64,000 nucleotides of DNA from Clostridium senegalense JC122 (GTDB lineage Bacteria > Bacillota > Clostridia > Clostridiales > Clostridiaceae). This document shows positions 25,941 through 35,994 of the stretch, piece after piece. The stretch is taken from contig NZ_HE611050.1 of the NCBI RefSeq assembly GCF_000285575.1, positions 679,471 to 743,470 on the forward strand, given 5' to 3'. The notes below the pieces were generated by a model that saw only the letters and a list, made by a program, of their open reading frames with translations, had not been told where the DNA came from and made no database searches. The translations under genes and the position numbers were made by a program. The first letter of the stretch is position 1. Each line of letters begins with the position of its first letter.

Positions 25941-26690
25941 ATATTTTTTCCATATTTCAATTGCTTTATATCCTTGATACAAAAGCATACTGTAACCATT
26001 TAATACGCGACAACCGTATTCTTCTCCAACTTTCATAAAAAGCGTATTTTTTGGTTCATAGTTTAGGTCATAGAATATTTTTTTAGAATTACATTTTTTT
26101 ATACTTATTGGTGTTTCATTTGGATGATTTGCACCTGAAATTGGAGTACAATTTATAATTATATCGTATTCTGTTAAATCAAATTCTTCATGTATATTTA
26201 TAGTTTTACTAATATAAGCTTTATGTTCTCTTATGCTTTGTTCATTTCTAAGTGCAATATCTATGGTTTTTATTTTCAAATCTTTAAGTGCATAAATAAT
26301 TGCTTTGGCTGCTCCGCCACTGCCTATAATTAAAGCATTTTTACCTTTTAATTTAATATTTTCTTTTTCTAAGCTTAATATAAATCCAAAATAATCTGTA
26401 TTATAACCAATTAGTTTAGAATTTACATTTACTACTGTATTCACTGCACCTATCTTATTTGCTGGATATTCAATACCATCTAAATATTTTATAATTGACT
26501 CTTTATATGGAATAGTTACATTAAAACCTATTAAATCTTTTTTAGCTTTATTAACAAATATATCAAGACTATTTTCATCTACATCAAAAATTTTATATTC
26601 TAATGGTATACTATCTTCTTTATACTTTTTATTATGAATTAACGGAGAAAGACTATATTTTATATTTTTTCCTAGCAATCCACTATACAT
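25923..26690 (-). CDS. aroE: shikimate dehydrogenase
   Basis: Role: NADPH-dependent reduction of 3-dehydroshikimate in aromatic amino acid synthesis. Seen: 255 aa. LLGKNIKYSLSPLIHN (substrate Ser), GFNVTIPYKESI (catalytic Lys), GAVNTVVN, NTDYFGF, and the nucleotide-binding IGSGGAAKAI. Somewhat shorter than most AroE (about 270-285) but with all key residues. It stands alone between ftsA and sigK, away from other aro genes. Confidence 0.95.
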   Translation of the reverse strand: MYSGLLGKNIKYSLSPLIHNKKYKEDSIPLEYKIFDVDENSLDIFVNKAKKDLIGFNVTIPYKESIIKYLDGIEYPANKIGAVNTVVNVNSKLIGYNTDYFGFILSLEKENIKLKGKNALIIGSGGAAKAIIYALKDLKIKTIDIALRNEQSIREHKAYISKTINIHEEFDLTEYDIIINCTPISGANHPNETPISIKKCNSKKIFYDLNYEPKNTLFMKVGEEYGCRVLNGYSMLLYQGYKAIEIWKKYLKENT

Positions 26691-26830
26691 TTCCTTGCCA
26701 CCTATCTATAACATAATATAAATAAATTATATATTATTATAAATATGTTTTGCAAATGACTTCATAATTTCATTATAAATATAAAATATTTTTAATAAAT
26801 ATACACTCTAAATTAATTTAGTTTATCAGA

Positions 26831-27541
26831 TTATTTTTTCTGTTTTTCCGAACTATTTAATTCCTTTAATAGTTTTTTCAATGCTCGTTTTTCTATTCTG
26901 GATACATATGACCTTGATATTCCTAATATTTGAGCAATCTCCCTTTGTGTTTTTGATTTACCATCTATAAGTCCATATCTCATTTCTATTATTAGCCGTT
27001 CTCGTTCTTGCAATGTTGTATTAATCTTTGAATAAAGTTTTTTTACTTGTATCTTATTTTCAACTATATCTGCAATAGAATCCTTATCGCTACTTAATAT
27101 ATCCATCAATGAAATTTCATTGCCTTCTTTATCTACACCTATTGGGTCTTGAAGATATACTTCGCCTTTTGTCTTTTTATTATTTCTAATTAACATCAAT
27201 ATTTCATTTTCTATACACCTTGCTGCATAAGTTGCAAGTCTTGTTCCTTTTGACATATCGAAAGAATCGATAGCTTTTATTAAGCCTACTGTACCTATAG
27301 AAATCAAATCATCTACTTCTTTTCCTGGAAATGAATACTTTTTTACTATATGAGCTACCAGCCTTAAGTTTCTTTCTACTAGAACATTTTTAGCTTCTAA
27401 ATCTCCCTCCTTAAATCTTTGTAAGTAAATTTTTTCTTCCTTGTCATTTAACGGCTGCGGAAAAGAACTACTTCCAGATACATAGGCTGTCAGTAATGTA
27501 ACTTCTCCAATTACATTAAGAAACCAATTGAAGAAAACCAT
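26831..27541 (-). CDS. sigK: RNA polymerase sporulation sigma factor SigK, uninterrupted
   Basis: Role: late mother-cell sigma factor. Seen: 236 aa in a single frame, with an N-terminal hydrophobic pro-sequence (VFFNWFLNVIGEVTLLTAYV) before SGSSSFPQPL. Region 2 contains DDLISIGTVGLIKAIDSFD and region 4 ISRSYVSRIEKRALKKLL. GGGGGAACAACT precedes the ATG. There is no skin-element interruption, unlike B. subtilis or C. difficile sigK. The pro-sequence implies processing, but the protease is not in this window. Confidence 0.95.
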   Translation of the reverse strand: MVFFNWFLNVIGEVTLLTAYVSGSSSFPQPLNDKEEKIYLQRFKEGDLEAKNVLVERNLRLVAHIVKKYSFPGKEVDDLISIGTVGLIKAIDSFDMSKGTRLATYAARCIENEILMLIRNNKKTKGEVYLQDPIGVDKEGNEISLMDILSSDKDSIADIVENKIQVKKLYSKINTTLQERERLIIEMRYGLIDGKSKTQREIAQILGISRSYVSRIEKRALKKLLKELNSSEKQKK

Positions 27542-27707
27542 AGTTGTTCCCCCTAATAGTGCTTATTATAATAATATGATGGTTATATTAAAAAGTAGCC
27601 TGTCCACCTTAAAAAATTTTAAAATTAATTTGAAATATTTTTCATTTTACACTCATAAATTAACTTTCTACAAATTAGTACATATTTTTACTTATAAACA
27701 TAAAAAA

Positions 27708-27747
27708 ACAGTTTAAAAATAAAATTATTAATTATTTTTTAAACTGT
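27708..27747 (-). terminator. terminator of the typA-pbp operon
   Basis: ACAGTTTAAAAA pairs with TTTTTAAACTGT (12 bp), with a run of seven T following on the minus strand, 10 bases after the PBP stop. Confidence 0.85.
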
Positions 27748-27756
27748 CTTTCTAAT

Positions 27757-29457
27757 TTATAAAATTTCTTTACTTGTTAACTCTTCTACTATTTTTTTAA
27801 ACACTAATGCAGAAGTTCTTCCACCTGCATCCTCTTTGATATCTATTTCAGGTATAAATACTACTAATGAATAATACTTGTTTTTATGCTGAAAAAAACC
27901 TGCGAACCATCCATCTGAGTATTCTTTTCCTTTAATAAAATATTCAGTTGTTCCAGTTTTACCACCCATATTTATACCTTTAACATCTGCATTTCTTCCT
28001 GTTCCATCTGTAGATTTTATTACCTTAATCATTTCTTTTTCTAGTAAATTAGCTGTTTTCTCATTTATTACTTGTTTTTTTTCTACTTCATCATTTTGAA
28101 TTACATTATTTTCATTATCCACATATCCCTTTATTATATTAGGTTTTATATAAATCCCATCATTAACTACTACACTTGGAATAGATGTTAATGCTATTGG
28201 TGTTGTTCTTAAAGTTTGGCCTATAGATGTATTAGTTATAAAACCTATATTTTCTTTATCATCAATATTGTCAAATGTTCCACATTTTTCGTCTGATAAT
28301 CCTAAAACTTTACTTGTTAACCCTTGTTTTTCAGCATAACTAATCATAGTATCACTGCCTAAATCCCAACCTAATTGAGCAAAAATATCATTAGATGAAT
28401 ATAAATATGCTTCACTTAAATTATATCTGCTTTTATGTTCATTACTTTTAGGAAATATATGTTTGATATCAAGATTTTCTTTTAATGAGTGGCTCTCTCT
28501 ATCTAATACTCCCTCTAACACAATAGTTTTGAATACAGATCCAACTAAAAATCCATTACTACTTGGAACACCTATGTTTACATTAGAAATGTTATCATTT
28601 TTTTGGCACATAGAGAGAATTTCTCCAGTACTACTTTCCACTAAACACACACCTACTTGAGGATATTTTTTTAATAAATTATCCTTTAAGATATTTTCTA
28701 TTAAGGTTTCAGCATTCTTATTAATAGTCAGTTTAACATTTATATTTTCATTAGGCTCAATAAATTTCTCACTTATTATTTTACCATCTACATTTTTTTC
28801 ATAAATTACTTTTGGAAATTTATTATTTTTAATCATATTATATACTTTTATTTCAAGAGAATCTTTATCCTTAAATTCTTCATCATCATAATTCTTAGGA
28901 GATGCTATAATATTTTCTAGCTTCCAATTTTTATCTATTAATGCATCTTTACTTATATATCCATAAACTCCATTTACATCAGTATAATTTTTAATTTTTT
29001 CATAAGTTTCTTTATCTACTTCATAAGTATATTTTTTATTTTTATCCATATAAGGTATTTGATATAAATCATATTCTTTATCATAATTTCTCAATATATA
29101 CATTACAGTTTTAATACTATTATCATCAGTATTATTATTCATATTTATAAATGTCATAGGATCTACAACTATATAATATTTATTTTCATAATTAAACAAG
29201 TCCTCATTATTTCTACCTAATAGCTTGTAATTTATATTACTTATCTTTTCTTCATAATAATATTGTTTATCTGCCATGACAGCATAGGTATTATCTTTAT
29301 AATTTTGAATATAATATAACCTACATATTAACCCTAAATATATGGCAGTAAATACTATTGTTACTATATAAGTTCTATTTTTAATAGTTTTTTTTAAATC
29401 GTATTTTTTATAACTATAAATTTTTTTACTTTTCTTTTTCTTCTCATAAAAAAACAC
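27757..29457 (-). CDS. class B penicillin-binding protein (peptidoglycan transpeptidase), 566 aa
   Basis: Role: cross-links peptidoglycan. Seen: a Lys-rich cytoplasmic start, one membrane anchor near residues 30-50 (YIVTIVFTAIYLGLICRLYY), a long unassigned N-terminal extracellular part, then the transpeptidase domain. Its motifs are SxxK in GSVFKTIV, SxN in YLYSSNDIF, and KTG in MGGKTGTTEY. From the layout it resembles the FtsI/SpoVD/PBP2 group, but no PASTA domain is present and the N-terminal part is divergent. It is the last gene of an operon with udk and trhP. A role in sporulation or elongation cannot be told apart here. Confidence 0.88.
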   Translation of the reverse strand: MFFYEKKKKSKKIYSYKKYDLKKTIKNRTYIVTIVFTAIYLGLICRLYYIQNYKDNTYAVMADKQYYYEEKISNINYKLLGRNNEDLFNYENKYYIVVDPMTFINMNNNTDDNSIKTVMYILRNYDKEYDLYQIPYMDKNKKYTYEVDKETYEKIKNYTDVNGVYGYISKDALIDKNWKLENIIASPKNYDDEEFKDKDSLEIKVYNMIKNNKFPKVIYEKNVDGKIISEKFIEPNENINVKLTINKNAETLIENILKDNLLKKYPQVGVCLVESSTGEILSMCQKNDNISNVNIGVPSSNGFLVGSVFKTIVLEGVLDRESHSLKENLDIKHIFPKSNEHKSRYNLSEAYLYSSNDIFAQLGWDLGSDTMISYAEKQGLTSKVLGLSDEKCGTFDNIDDKENIGFITNTSIGQTLRTTPIALTSIPSVVVNDGIYIKPNIIKGYVDNENNVIQNDEVEKKQVINEKTANLLEKEMIKVIKSTDGTGRNADVKGINMGGKTGTTEYFIKGKEYSDGWFAGFFQHKNKYYSLVVFIPEIDIKEDAGGRTSALVFKKIVEELTSKEIL

Positions 29458-29510
29458 CTCACCATAATCAAATTATTGACTATAGTAAAGTGTTCTATTC
29501 CTAATTAATG

Positions 29511-30143
29511 TTAATTATTTTTTTGTTGTAATATTTGATCTATATTAGCATTTATTATGTCTATGGCAACTTTATTATGGCCACCTTCTGGAATTACTAT
29601 ATCTGCATACTTTTTAGTGTTCTCAGTAAATTCTTCATGCATTTTCTTTACAACCGTTAAATATTGAGTTATAACAGAATCTATTGTTCTTCCTCTTTCT
29701 TTAACATCTCTTACCATTCTTCTTATGAATCTAACATCTGCATCAGTGTCTACATATATTTTTATATCTAACATGTCTCTTAGATTTTTTTCTTGAAGAA
29801 CTAATATTCCTTCAACAATAATTATATCTCTTGATTCAACTCTTACCGTTTCATCACTTTTTCTATTATGAATTTCAAAATCATATATTGGTTTTTCTAC
29901 GCTCTCTCCATTTATAAGACTTTGTAATTGCTGGATTAATAGTTCTGTATCAAATGCATTTGGATGATCATAGTTAGTTTTAACTCTTTCTTCTGGAGTT
30001 AAATGACTTTGATCTTTATAATAAGAATCTTGCTCTATCATTGCTATGCAATTTTCTCCAAACTTTTTGTATATTTCCTTTGCAATAGTACTCTTTCCAG
30101 AACCCGTTCCGCCGGTAATTCCTATTAAAACTGGTCGGCTCAT
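29511..30143 (-). CDS. udk: uridine kinase
   Basis: Role: phosphorylates uridine and cytidine in pyrimidine salvage. Seen: 210 aa. Walker [40 protein letters not shown] and RDVKERGRT, all typical. Its ATG shares one base with the stop of the upstream U32 gene (TAATG), and AAGGAGG lies in the end of that gene, so translation is coupled. The order trhP-udk matches B. subtilis yrrO-udk. Confidence 0.97.
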   Translation of the reverse strand: MSRPVLIGITGGTGSGKSTIAKEIYKKFGENCIAMIEQDSYYKDQSHLTPEERVKTNYDHPNAFDTELLIQQLQSLINGESVEKPIYDFEIHNRKSDETVRVESRDIIIVEGILVLQEKNLRDMLDIKIYVDTDADVRFIRRMVRDVKERGRTIDSVITQYLTVVKKMHEEFTENTKKYADIVIPEGGHNKVAIDIINANIDQILQQKNN

Positions 30144-31372
30144 TACTTTTTTTCCTCCTTGGCCTTTATAAGTATGTCATTTTTTTCTAATTCAGTATCA
30201 ACTTTCACATTAAATATCATTTGTGCACTAGGTGCTGACTCTATTTTTTTACCATTTTCATCTTTCATTTCTGTTAATTTAACTTCTATATTATCACCAA
30301 CAGGTCTTAAGACTTCTACAGTATCATTATCAAAAATTTTGTTTCTTTGTTCTATAGTTGCTATACCTTCTTCTTTATTAAAATCTTTTACTATTCCAAT
30401 TATGTCATAATTTCTAATATATGAAGAAGATTCATATATTTGACTATCCTTATCTCCTAAATAGAATCCTGTATAATATTTTCGGTGACTTGGTCTATCT
30501 AATTGCTGTAACCACTTAGGATTAAACTTATACCCTTCTGGATCTTTCATATATGTATCTAAAGCTTCTTTGTAAGCTTTAACTACAGTTGCAACATAAT
30601 AAGCACTCTTCATCCTGCCTTCAATTTTCAATGAAACTGAACCAGTTTTAACAAGCTCAGGAATATACTCTATCATACATAAATCTTTTGAATTCATTAT
30701 GTACGTTCCTCTATCATCTTCCATTATTGGAAAATATTCTTCATTTCGTTTTTCTTCAACAAGCTTATATTTGTATCTACAAGGCTGAGCACAGGCACCT
30801 CTGTTAGAATCTCTTCCTGTCATATAATTTGATAATAAACATCTACCTGAATAAGACATACACATAGAACCATGTACAAATATTTCTAAATCTAAACTTT
30901 CTGGTATTTTATTTTTAATATCTGTAACTTCTTCTAGAGTTAATTCTCTTGCTAAAACTATTCTTTTAACTCCTTGCTTATGCCAGAATATAGCAGACTT
31001 ATAATTTACATTATTAGCTTGAGTACTTAAATGTATTTCTAACTCTGGTACAACTTCTCTTGCAGTCATGATAATTCCTGGATCTGAAACAATTATAGCA
31101 TCAGTTCCTAACTCATAAAGTTCTTTAAGATATTCTTCTAAGCCTTCTAAGTCTTCATTATGAGGAAAAACATTTAATGTCACATAAACTTTTTTCTCTC
31201 TGTCATGAGCATATTTTATACCCTCTTTTAACTCTTCATTGGAAAAATTATCTGCAAATGCCCTTAAGTTTAGTTTACTCCCACCTAAATATACTGCATC
31301 TGCGCCAAAGTTTATAGCAGTTTTTAGTTTCTCTAAATTACCTGCTGGAGCTAATATCTCTGGTCTTATCAT
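30143..31372 (-). CDS. trhP: U32-family protein, tRNA U34 5-hydroxylation protein (TrhP-like)
   Basis: Seen: about 409 aa. It begins [17 protein letters not shown], has the family signatures [21 protein letters not shown] and [14 protein letters not shown] (conserved Cys, probable Fe-S ligands), and LKIEGRMKS. Family knowledge: formerly annotated as collagenase-like peptidase U32; the B. subtilis homologues beside trmR are needed for ho5U34 formation in tRNA. I preferred the second ATG (31372), seven bases after AAGGAGG; the first (31378) is too close to the SD. It overlaps trmR by 35 bases. Acting with trmR in wobble-uridine modification is inferred from order. Confidence 0.88.
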   Translation of the reverse strand: MIRPEILAPAGNLEKLKTAINFGADAVYLGGSKLNLRAFADNFSNEELKEGIKYAHDREKKVYVTLNVFPHNEDLEGLEEYLKELYELGTDAIIVSDPGIIMTAREVVPELEIHLSTQANNVNYKSAIFWHKQGVKRIVLARELTLEEVTDIKNKIPESLDLEIFVHGSMCMSYSGRCLLSNYMTGRDSNRGACAQPCRYKYKLVEEKRNEEYFPIMEDDRGTYIMNSKDLCMIEYIPELVKTGSVSLKIEGRMKSAYYVATVVKAYKEALDTYMKDPEGYKFNPKWLQQLDRPSHRKYYTGFYLGDKDSQIYESSSYIRNYDIIGIVKDFNKEEGIATIEQRNKIFDNDTVEVLRPVGDNIEVKLTEMKDENGKKIESAPSAQMIFNVKVDTELEKNDILIKAKEEKK

Positions 31373-32021
31373 TTTCATTCCTCCTTACAGTAAGTGCAAT
31401 ACCATCGCCCATTGGTATTACTGTTGTTACTAAGCTTTCATCACTTGAAACCATATCCAAGTAACTTCTCATCCTCTTAACTATAGTTATTTTTCTTCTT
31501 TTAACAAGATCATCACAGGCTACCATTCCTCTAAAAAGAACATTATCTGCAACAATTATACCATCTTTTTCTAATAATCTTAAGCAATGAGGTAAAAAAT
31601 GATTGTAATGGCCCTTCCCTGCATCCATAAATATCATATCATATTTATCATTTAGCTTTTCTAAAACTTCTAAACAATCTCCTGGAAGCACTGTTATCTT
31701 ATCTTGCAAACCATACTTTTCTATATTTTCACTTGCTATTTTTAACATATTTTCATCTCTTTCAATAGTTGTAATTTCACAACTACCTCCTGATGCTAAA
31801 TTCATTAAAATAGAGGAATAACCTATGGCAGTTCCAAGTTCTAAAATCTTTTTAGGCCTTTTAAAGTTAACCATAAATTGTAAAAACTTAGCCCCTTCCT
31901 TTTGAATTATTGGCACTTTATTTTCCATCGCAAAGTCATGCATTTCTTTTAAAATACCTATATCATCAGGGATAAGATTTCTTAAATAATTTTCCATGTA
32001 TTCATAAGTAACTCCACTCAT
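31338..32021 (-). CDS. trmR: SAM-dependent O-methyltransferase, tRNA 5-hydroxyuridine methyltransferase-like (TrmR)
   Basis: Role by family: methylates ho5U34 to mo5U34 in tRNA. Seen: 227 aa. SAM-binding LELGTAIGYSSILM, ITTIERDE, and YDMIFMDAGKGHY with the metal-site Asp, then DNVLFRGMV. Close to the COMT-like family that includes YrrM/TrmR. It lies between mltG and trhP exactly as in B. subtilis yrrL-yrrM-yrrN-yrrO-udk, the main basis for the specific name. The tail after IALTVRR is slightly longer than usual because of the overlap with trhP. Confidence 0.85.
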   Translation of the reverse strand: MSGVTYEYMENYLRNLIPDDIGILKEMHDFAMENKVPIIQKEGAKFLQFMVNFKRPKKILELGTAIGYSSILMNLASGGSCEITTIERDENMLKIASENIEKYGLQDKITVLPGDCLEVLEKLNDKYDMIFMDAGKGHYNHFLPHCLRLLEKDGIIVADNVLFRGMVACDDLVKRRKITIVKRMRSYLDMVSSDESLVTTVIPMGDGIALTVRRNENDKTRDISSSR

Positions 32022-32071
32022 AAATATCCTCCATCTTCTTAGATTGTTAATAATAGACTAAATAATTTTTT

Positions 32072-33073
32072 TTAAAAACCTTGGGTTTTTTCTTTAACTT
32101 TTAAAAATTCATTGTAATCATCTGTAAAAAAATGTGTTCCGTCATTATTTGATACAAAATACAAATAGTTAGTTGATTTAGGATTAATTGCTGCTTTTAA
32201 AGACTCTCTGCCTGGGTTGCTTATAGGTCCTATTGGCATACCATCAACTAAATATGTATTATAAGGAGATTCTATCGTTAAATCTTTTTCATACAATTTT
32301 TCTTTGTGTTCACCTAATGCATATTGTACTGTAGCACATGATTGAAATTTCATATTTTTATTTATCCTATTATAAAAAACTGATGCTACAACATCCCTTT
32401 CTTCTGGGTTGCTAGCTTCTCTTTCAACTATAGATGCCATAGTAACTATTTTGTACAGTTCCTCATCTGAAAGTTTTTTATCATTTGTAATTTCCTCTAT
32501 TTCTTCATTAAACCTGTCGTTCATAACTTTTATGATTTCTTCTCCACTACTTCCTTTTTTTAAAGTATATGTATCTGGAAATAGAAATCCTTCCATAGGA
32601 TATTTCACTTTATTATCGGCTTTTATATATGTTGGAACAGTATAATTCTTAAATGATTCTAAGAAAATTTCTTTTTCTATTATACCTTTTTCCTGTAAAA
32701 GTGACGCTATTTGGGTTATATCATACCCCTCTGGAATTGTAATTTGAACTTTACTCTGATCTAAAGTAGCATCCTCTAAAACTGATAAAAATTCTTTTAA
32801 GGAACTATTTTTATTTATTTTGTATTCACCTGGTTTAATATCTGGTTTATTTTCCAAACTTTTTATATAGATTTTAGGAATTATTACATTTTTCAATTTG
32901 CCTTCATCTTTTAATCGTGATATAACATTATATAAATTATCCCCCTGTTGTACCTCAATTACAAAATCTTCATTTGTTTTAAAAGGGTCTTTTATAGTAT
33001 GACTATAAAAGACTCCTCCTAATACTAATATCCCCACTAGGCATAAACTAGATATAATAACACCTTTTTTCAC
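32072..33073 (-). CDS. mltG: endolytic transglycosylase MltG
   Basis: Role: cleaves nascent glycan strands at the membrane. Seen: 333 aa. N-terminal membrane anchor (residues 5-24, VIISSLCLVGILVLGGVFYS), a LysM-like part, then the YceG domain with the catalytic Glu in MASIVEREASNPEERDVVA, and IGPISNPGRESLKAA. It follows typA by 28 bases in one operon. The name follows the family; activity is not testable here. Confidence 0.95.
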   Translation of the reverse strand: MKKGVIISSLCLVGILVLGGVFYSHTIKDPFKTNEDFVIEVQQGDNLYNVISRLKDEGKLKNVIIPKIYIKSLENKPDIKPGEYKINKNSSLKEFLSVLEDATLDQSKVQITIPEGYDITQIASLLQEKGIIEKEIFLESFKNYTVPTYIKADNKVKYPMEGFLFPDTYTLKKGSSGEEIIKVMNDRFNEEIEEITNDKKLSDEELYKIVTMASIVEREASNPEERDVVASVFYNRINKNMKFQSCATVQYALGEHKEKLYEKDLTIESPYNTYLVDGMPIGPISNPGRESLKAAINPKSTNYLYFVSNNDGTHFFTDDYNEFLKVKEKTQGF

Positions 33074-33100
33074 AGACTCACCCCATTATTATTCTATTAT

Positions 33101-34921
33101 TTATTTTTTTGCCGCTCTTTTTCTCATTGCTGGGTCTAAAATTCTTTTTCTTAATCTTATGTTGTTTGGTGTAACTTCTACTAATTCATCTGAAGCTATA
33201 AACTCTAAACATTGTTCTAATGACATATCTCTTGGTGTTATTAATTTTAATGCTTCATCAGAACCAGATGCTCTTGTATTTGAAAGATGTTTTTTCTTAC
33301 AAACATTAACTTCTATATCTTCATTTCTTGAACATTCTCCAACTACCATTCCTTGATATACAGGAATTCCAGCTCCTATAAATAATACTCCTCTTTCTTG
33401 AGCATTAACTAATCCGTAAGTTACAGATTCTCCATTTTCAAATACAACTAATGATCCTCTGCTTCTCTCAGGAATTTCACCTTTAAATGGTTCGTAGCCT
33501 TCTAATATACTATTCATTATACCATTACCTTTTGTATCAGTCATAAATTCATTTCTGAATCCTATAAGACCTCTTGATGGTACTGTGAATTCAAGTCTTG
33601 TATATCCATTTATAGCACTAGTCATATTTAGCATTTCTGCTTTTCTAGGTCCTAGCTTTTCCATAACTACTCCCATAAATTCTTCTGGAACATCTATTGT
33701 TAAGTGCTCTATTGGCTCTAATTTCTTTCCATTTTCGCTTTTAAATATAACTGTTGGTTTAGAAACTTGGAACTCATATCCTTCTCTTCTCATAGTTTCT
33801 ATTAATATTGATAAGTGAAGTTCTCCTCTTCCGCTTACTTTAAATGAATCAGCTGAATCAGTTTCTTCAACTTTTAAACTTACGTTTGTTTCAAGTTCCT
33901 TCATAAGTCTATCTCTTAAGTGTCTAGATGTTACAAATTCACCATCTTGACCTGCAAATGGAGAATTATTAACAATAAAGTTCATGCTTAATGTTGGCTC
34001 ATCTATTTCTACGAATGGAAGTGCCTCTGGATTTTGTGCATCTGCTATTGTTTCTCCTATATTTATATCTGCAATTCCTGATACTGCAACTATATCACCT
34101 AATTTAGCTTCTTCAGTTTCTTCTCTTTTTAATCCATTATATGTATATACATTAGATACTTTAACGTTTTTCACTGTACCATCTTTTCTCATTACTGCTA
34201 CAGTTTGATTTTTCTTTACAGTACCTCTTTCAACTTTACCTATACCAATTTTTCCAACATACTCGTTGTAATCTAAAGATGTTACTAACATTTGTAATGG
34301 CATATCTACGTATCCTTTTGGTGGATCTACGTGTTCAATTATAGCTTTAAATAAAGCTTCCATGTTATCTGATTCATCTTCTAATTCTGCTTTAGCAATT
34401 CCATCTCTAGCAGAAGCATATATTACAGTAAAATCTAATTGTTCATCTGAAGCTCCAAGCTCAACAAATAAGTCAAACACTTCATCTATAACTTCAGCTG
34501 CTCTTTCATTTGGTTTATCTATTTTGTTTATTACAACTATTGGTTTTAATTCAAGCTCTAAAGCTTTTTTAAGAACGAATTTAGTTTGTGGCATTGCACC
34601 TTCATAAGAGTCTACAACTAGTAGAACGCTATCTACCATTTTTAAAACCCTCTCAACTTCTCCACCGAAGTCAGCATGTCCAGGTGTATCTATAATGTTG
34701 ATTTTTACATCTCCATAATGAACTGCTGTATTTTTAGAAAGAATAGTGATTCCTCTTTCTTTCTCTAAGTCATTTGAATCCATTACTCTTTCTTGAACTT
34801 TCTCATTATCTCTAAAAACTTTACTTTGTCTTAATAGCGCATCAACTAATGTTGTTTTACCATGGTCAACGTGAGCTATTATAGCTATATTTCTTATATC
34901 ATCTCTAGTTATTTTATCCAT
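33101..34921 (-). CDS. typA: ribosome-associated GTPase TypA/BipA
   Basis: Role: translational GTPase involved in ribosome assembly and stress. Seen: 606 aa from the ATG at 34921, which has GGAGG upstream; a frame extending to 34996 would add residues with no SD and no family match. [35 protein letters not shown] and NKIDKP are the G motifs. EF-G-like domains and the BipA-specific C-terminus follow. It is the first gene of the typA-mltG-trmR-trhP-udk-pbp operon. Confidence 0.98.
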   Translation of the reverse strand: MDKITRDDIRNIAIIAHVDHGKTTLVDALLRQSKVFRDNEKVQERVMDSNDLEKERGITILSKNTAVHYGDVKINIIDTPGHADFGGEVERVLKMVDSVLLVVDSYEGAMPQTKFVLKKALELELKPIVVINKIDKPNERAAEVIDEVFDLFVELGASDEQLDFTVIYASARDGIAKAELEDESDNMEALFKAIIEHVDPPKGYVDMPLQMLVTSLDYNEYVGKIGIGKVERGTVKKNQTVAVMRKDGTVKNVKVSNVYTYNGLKREETEEAKLGDIVAVSGIADINIGETIADAQNPEALPFVEIDEPTLSMNFIVNNSPFAGQDGEFVTSRHLRDRLMKELETNVSLKVEETDSADSFKVSGRGELHLSILIETMRREGYEFQVSKPTVIFKSENGKKLEPIEHLTIDVPEEFMGVVMEKLGPRKAEMLNMTSAINGYTRLEFTVPSRGLIGFRNEFMTDTKGNGIMNSILEGYEPFKGEIPERSRGSLVVFENGESVTYGLVNAQERGVLFIGAGIPVYQGMVVGECSRNEDIEVNVCKKKHLSNTRASGSDEALKLITPRDMSLEQCLEFIASDELVEVTPNNIRLRKRILDPAMRKRAAKK

Positions 34922-35994
34922 TAAATTTCCTCCAAATTTCTTCTTTTTTCTACAAATCACGTACAAAATAAAATTGGATACGGCTCTTGTACCCAATTTA
35001 AATTAACTATACCTATTCTAATATTATGTTTAATAAAAGTCAATGTTGTAATGTTTATATTAAGTTCTAAATTTCTTCTTACATATAAATTTTTGACAAA
35101 AAATATTTTATTATACATTATCAATTAATTTTATTCTAATTTTACATAAAATTCAACTAAAATACACAATACAACTGTTTAAAGTCGCACTTTTACAATT
35201 AATTTTATTAACAATAAATCATTTAATAATTTTCAAAGAAATTTTAATATATATATTTATTCAATTAGCTAAATTTTAGTTAAATTTTTTTGATTTTTTT
35301 ACAATATTCCCATTAATCTTTTATTATTTTTATACTTTAAAGTATTTCTTTTATTATAATTAATTATATTGTTAATTCTTTAAGAATTATATTTAAAATA
35401 AACCTTCACTTTATTTTTTAACATAATTTTCATAAAAATTTAAGTTAGATTTCAATTTTTTATTATGTTTTTATATATTTTTTATAACTATTAATATTAT
35501 TAGTTTTCCTATTTATTTAATATAAAAACTATTTTTTATTTCTAATATAAATATTTAATATTTTAATTATCTCATATGTAAATTATTTTTTAATTTATAA
35601 TTTCAAATTTGATTTTCTCCATATTCTTTCATTCTTTTTTCGAACTTTTAATTTTATTTTTCTTTTTGAATGTAATTATGATTTTTTTAATTCAAATTTA
35701 TATTTAATAATTATTAACTACTATTTTCAATATGACTTTTTATAAAATTTTATCTTTTAGTTAAGTTTTATTTCTATATAATCAATTCATTATTTTTTGA
35801 AACTATAAAGTTTCAAATATATAAGTATTTTAATTTATTACTTTTAAATACTATAATTTTTATTTCTTCACTTAGCTTTAACACTTGTAAATATCTAAGT
35901 GACCATTAAAATTATTAATAACTTCATAATAATTATTACAAAACTAAAACTGTATAAAAATAGAAAATCTTTCTATTTTTATACAGCTTATTTT
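34922..35994. other. 1.07-kb extremely AT-rich gap between typA and RNase J
   Basis: Long runs of T and A, stop codons in all frames on both strands, and no RNA-like GC-rich core. The only clear structure is the RNase J terminator at 35950-35986. It may hold the typA promoter; I see nothing else. Confidence 0.6.
35950..35986 (-). terminator. 17-bp terminator after RNase J
   Basis: CTGTATAAAAATAGAAA pairs perfectly with TTTCTATTTTTATACAG around a 3-base loop, followed by TTTTAGTTTTG on the minus strand; the RNase J stop is at 35995. Confidence 0.88.
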
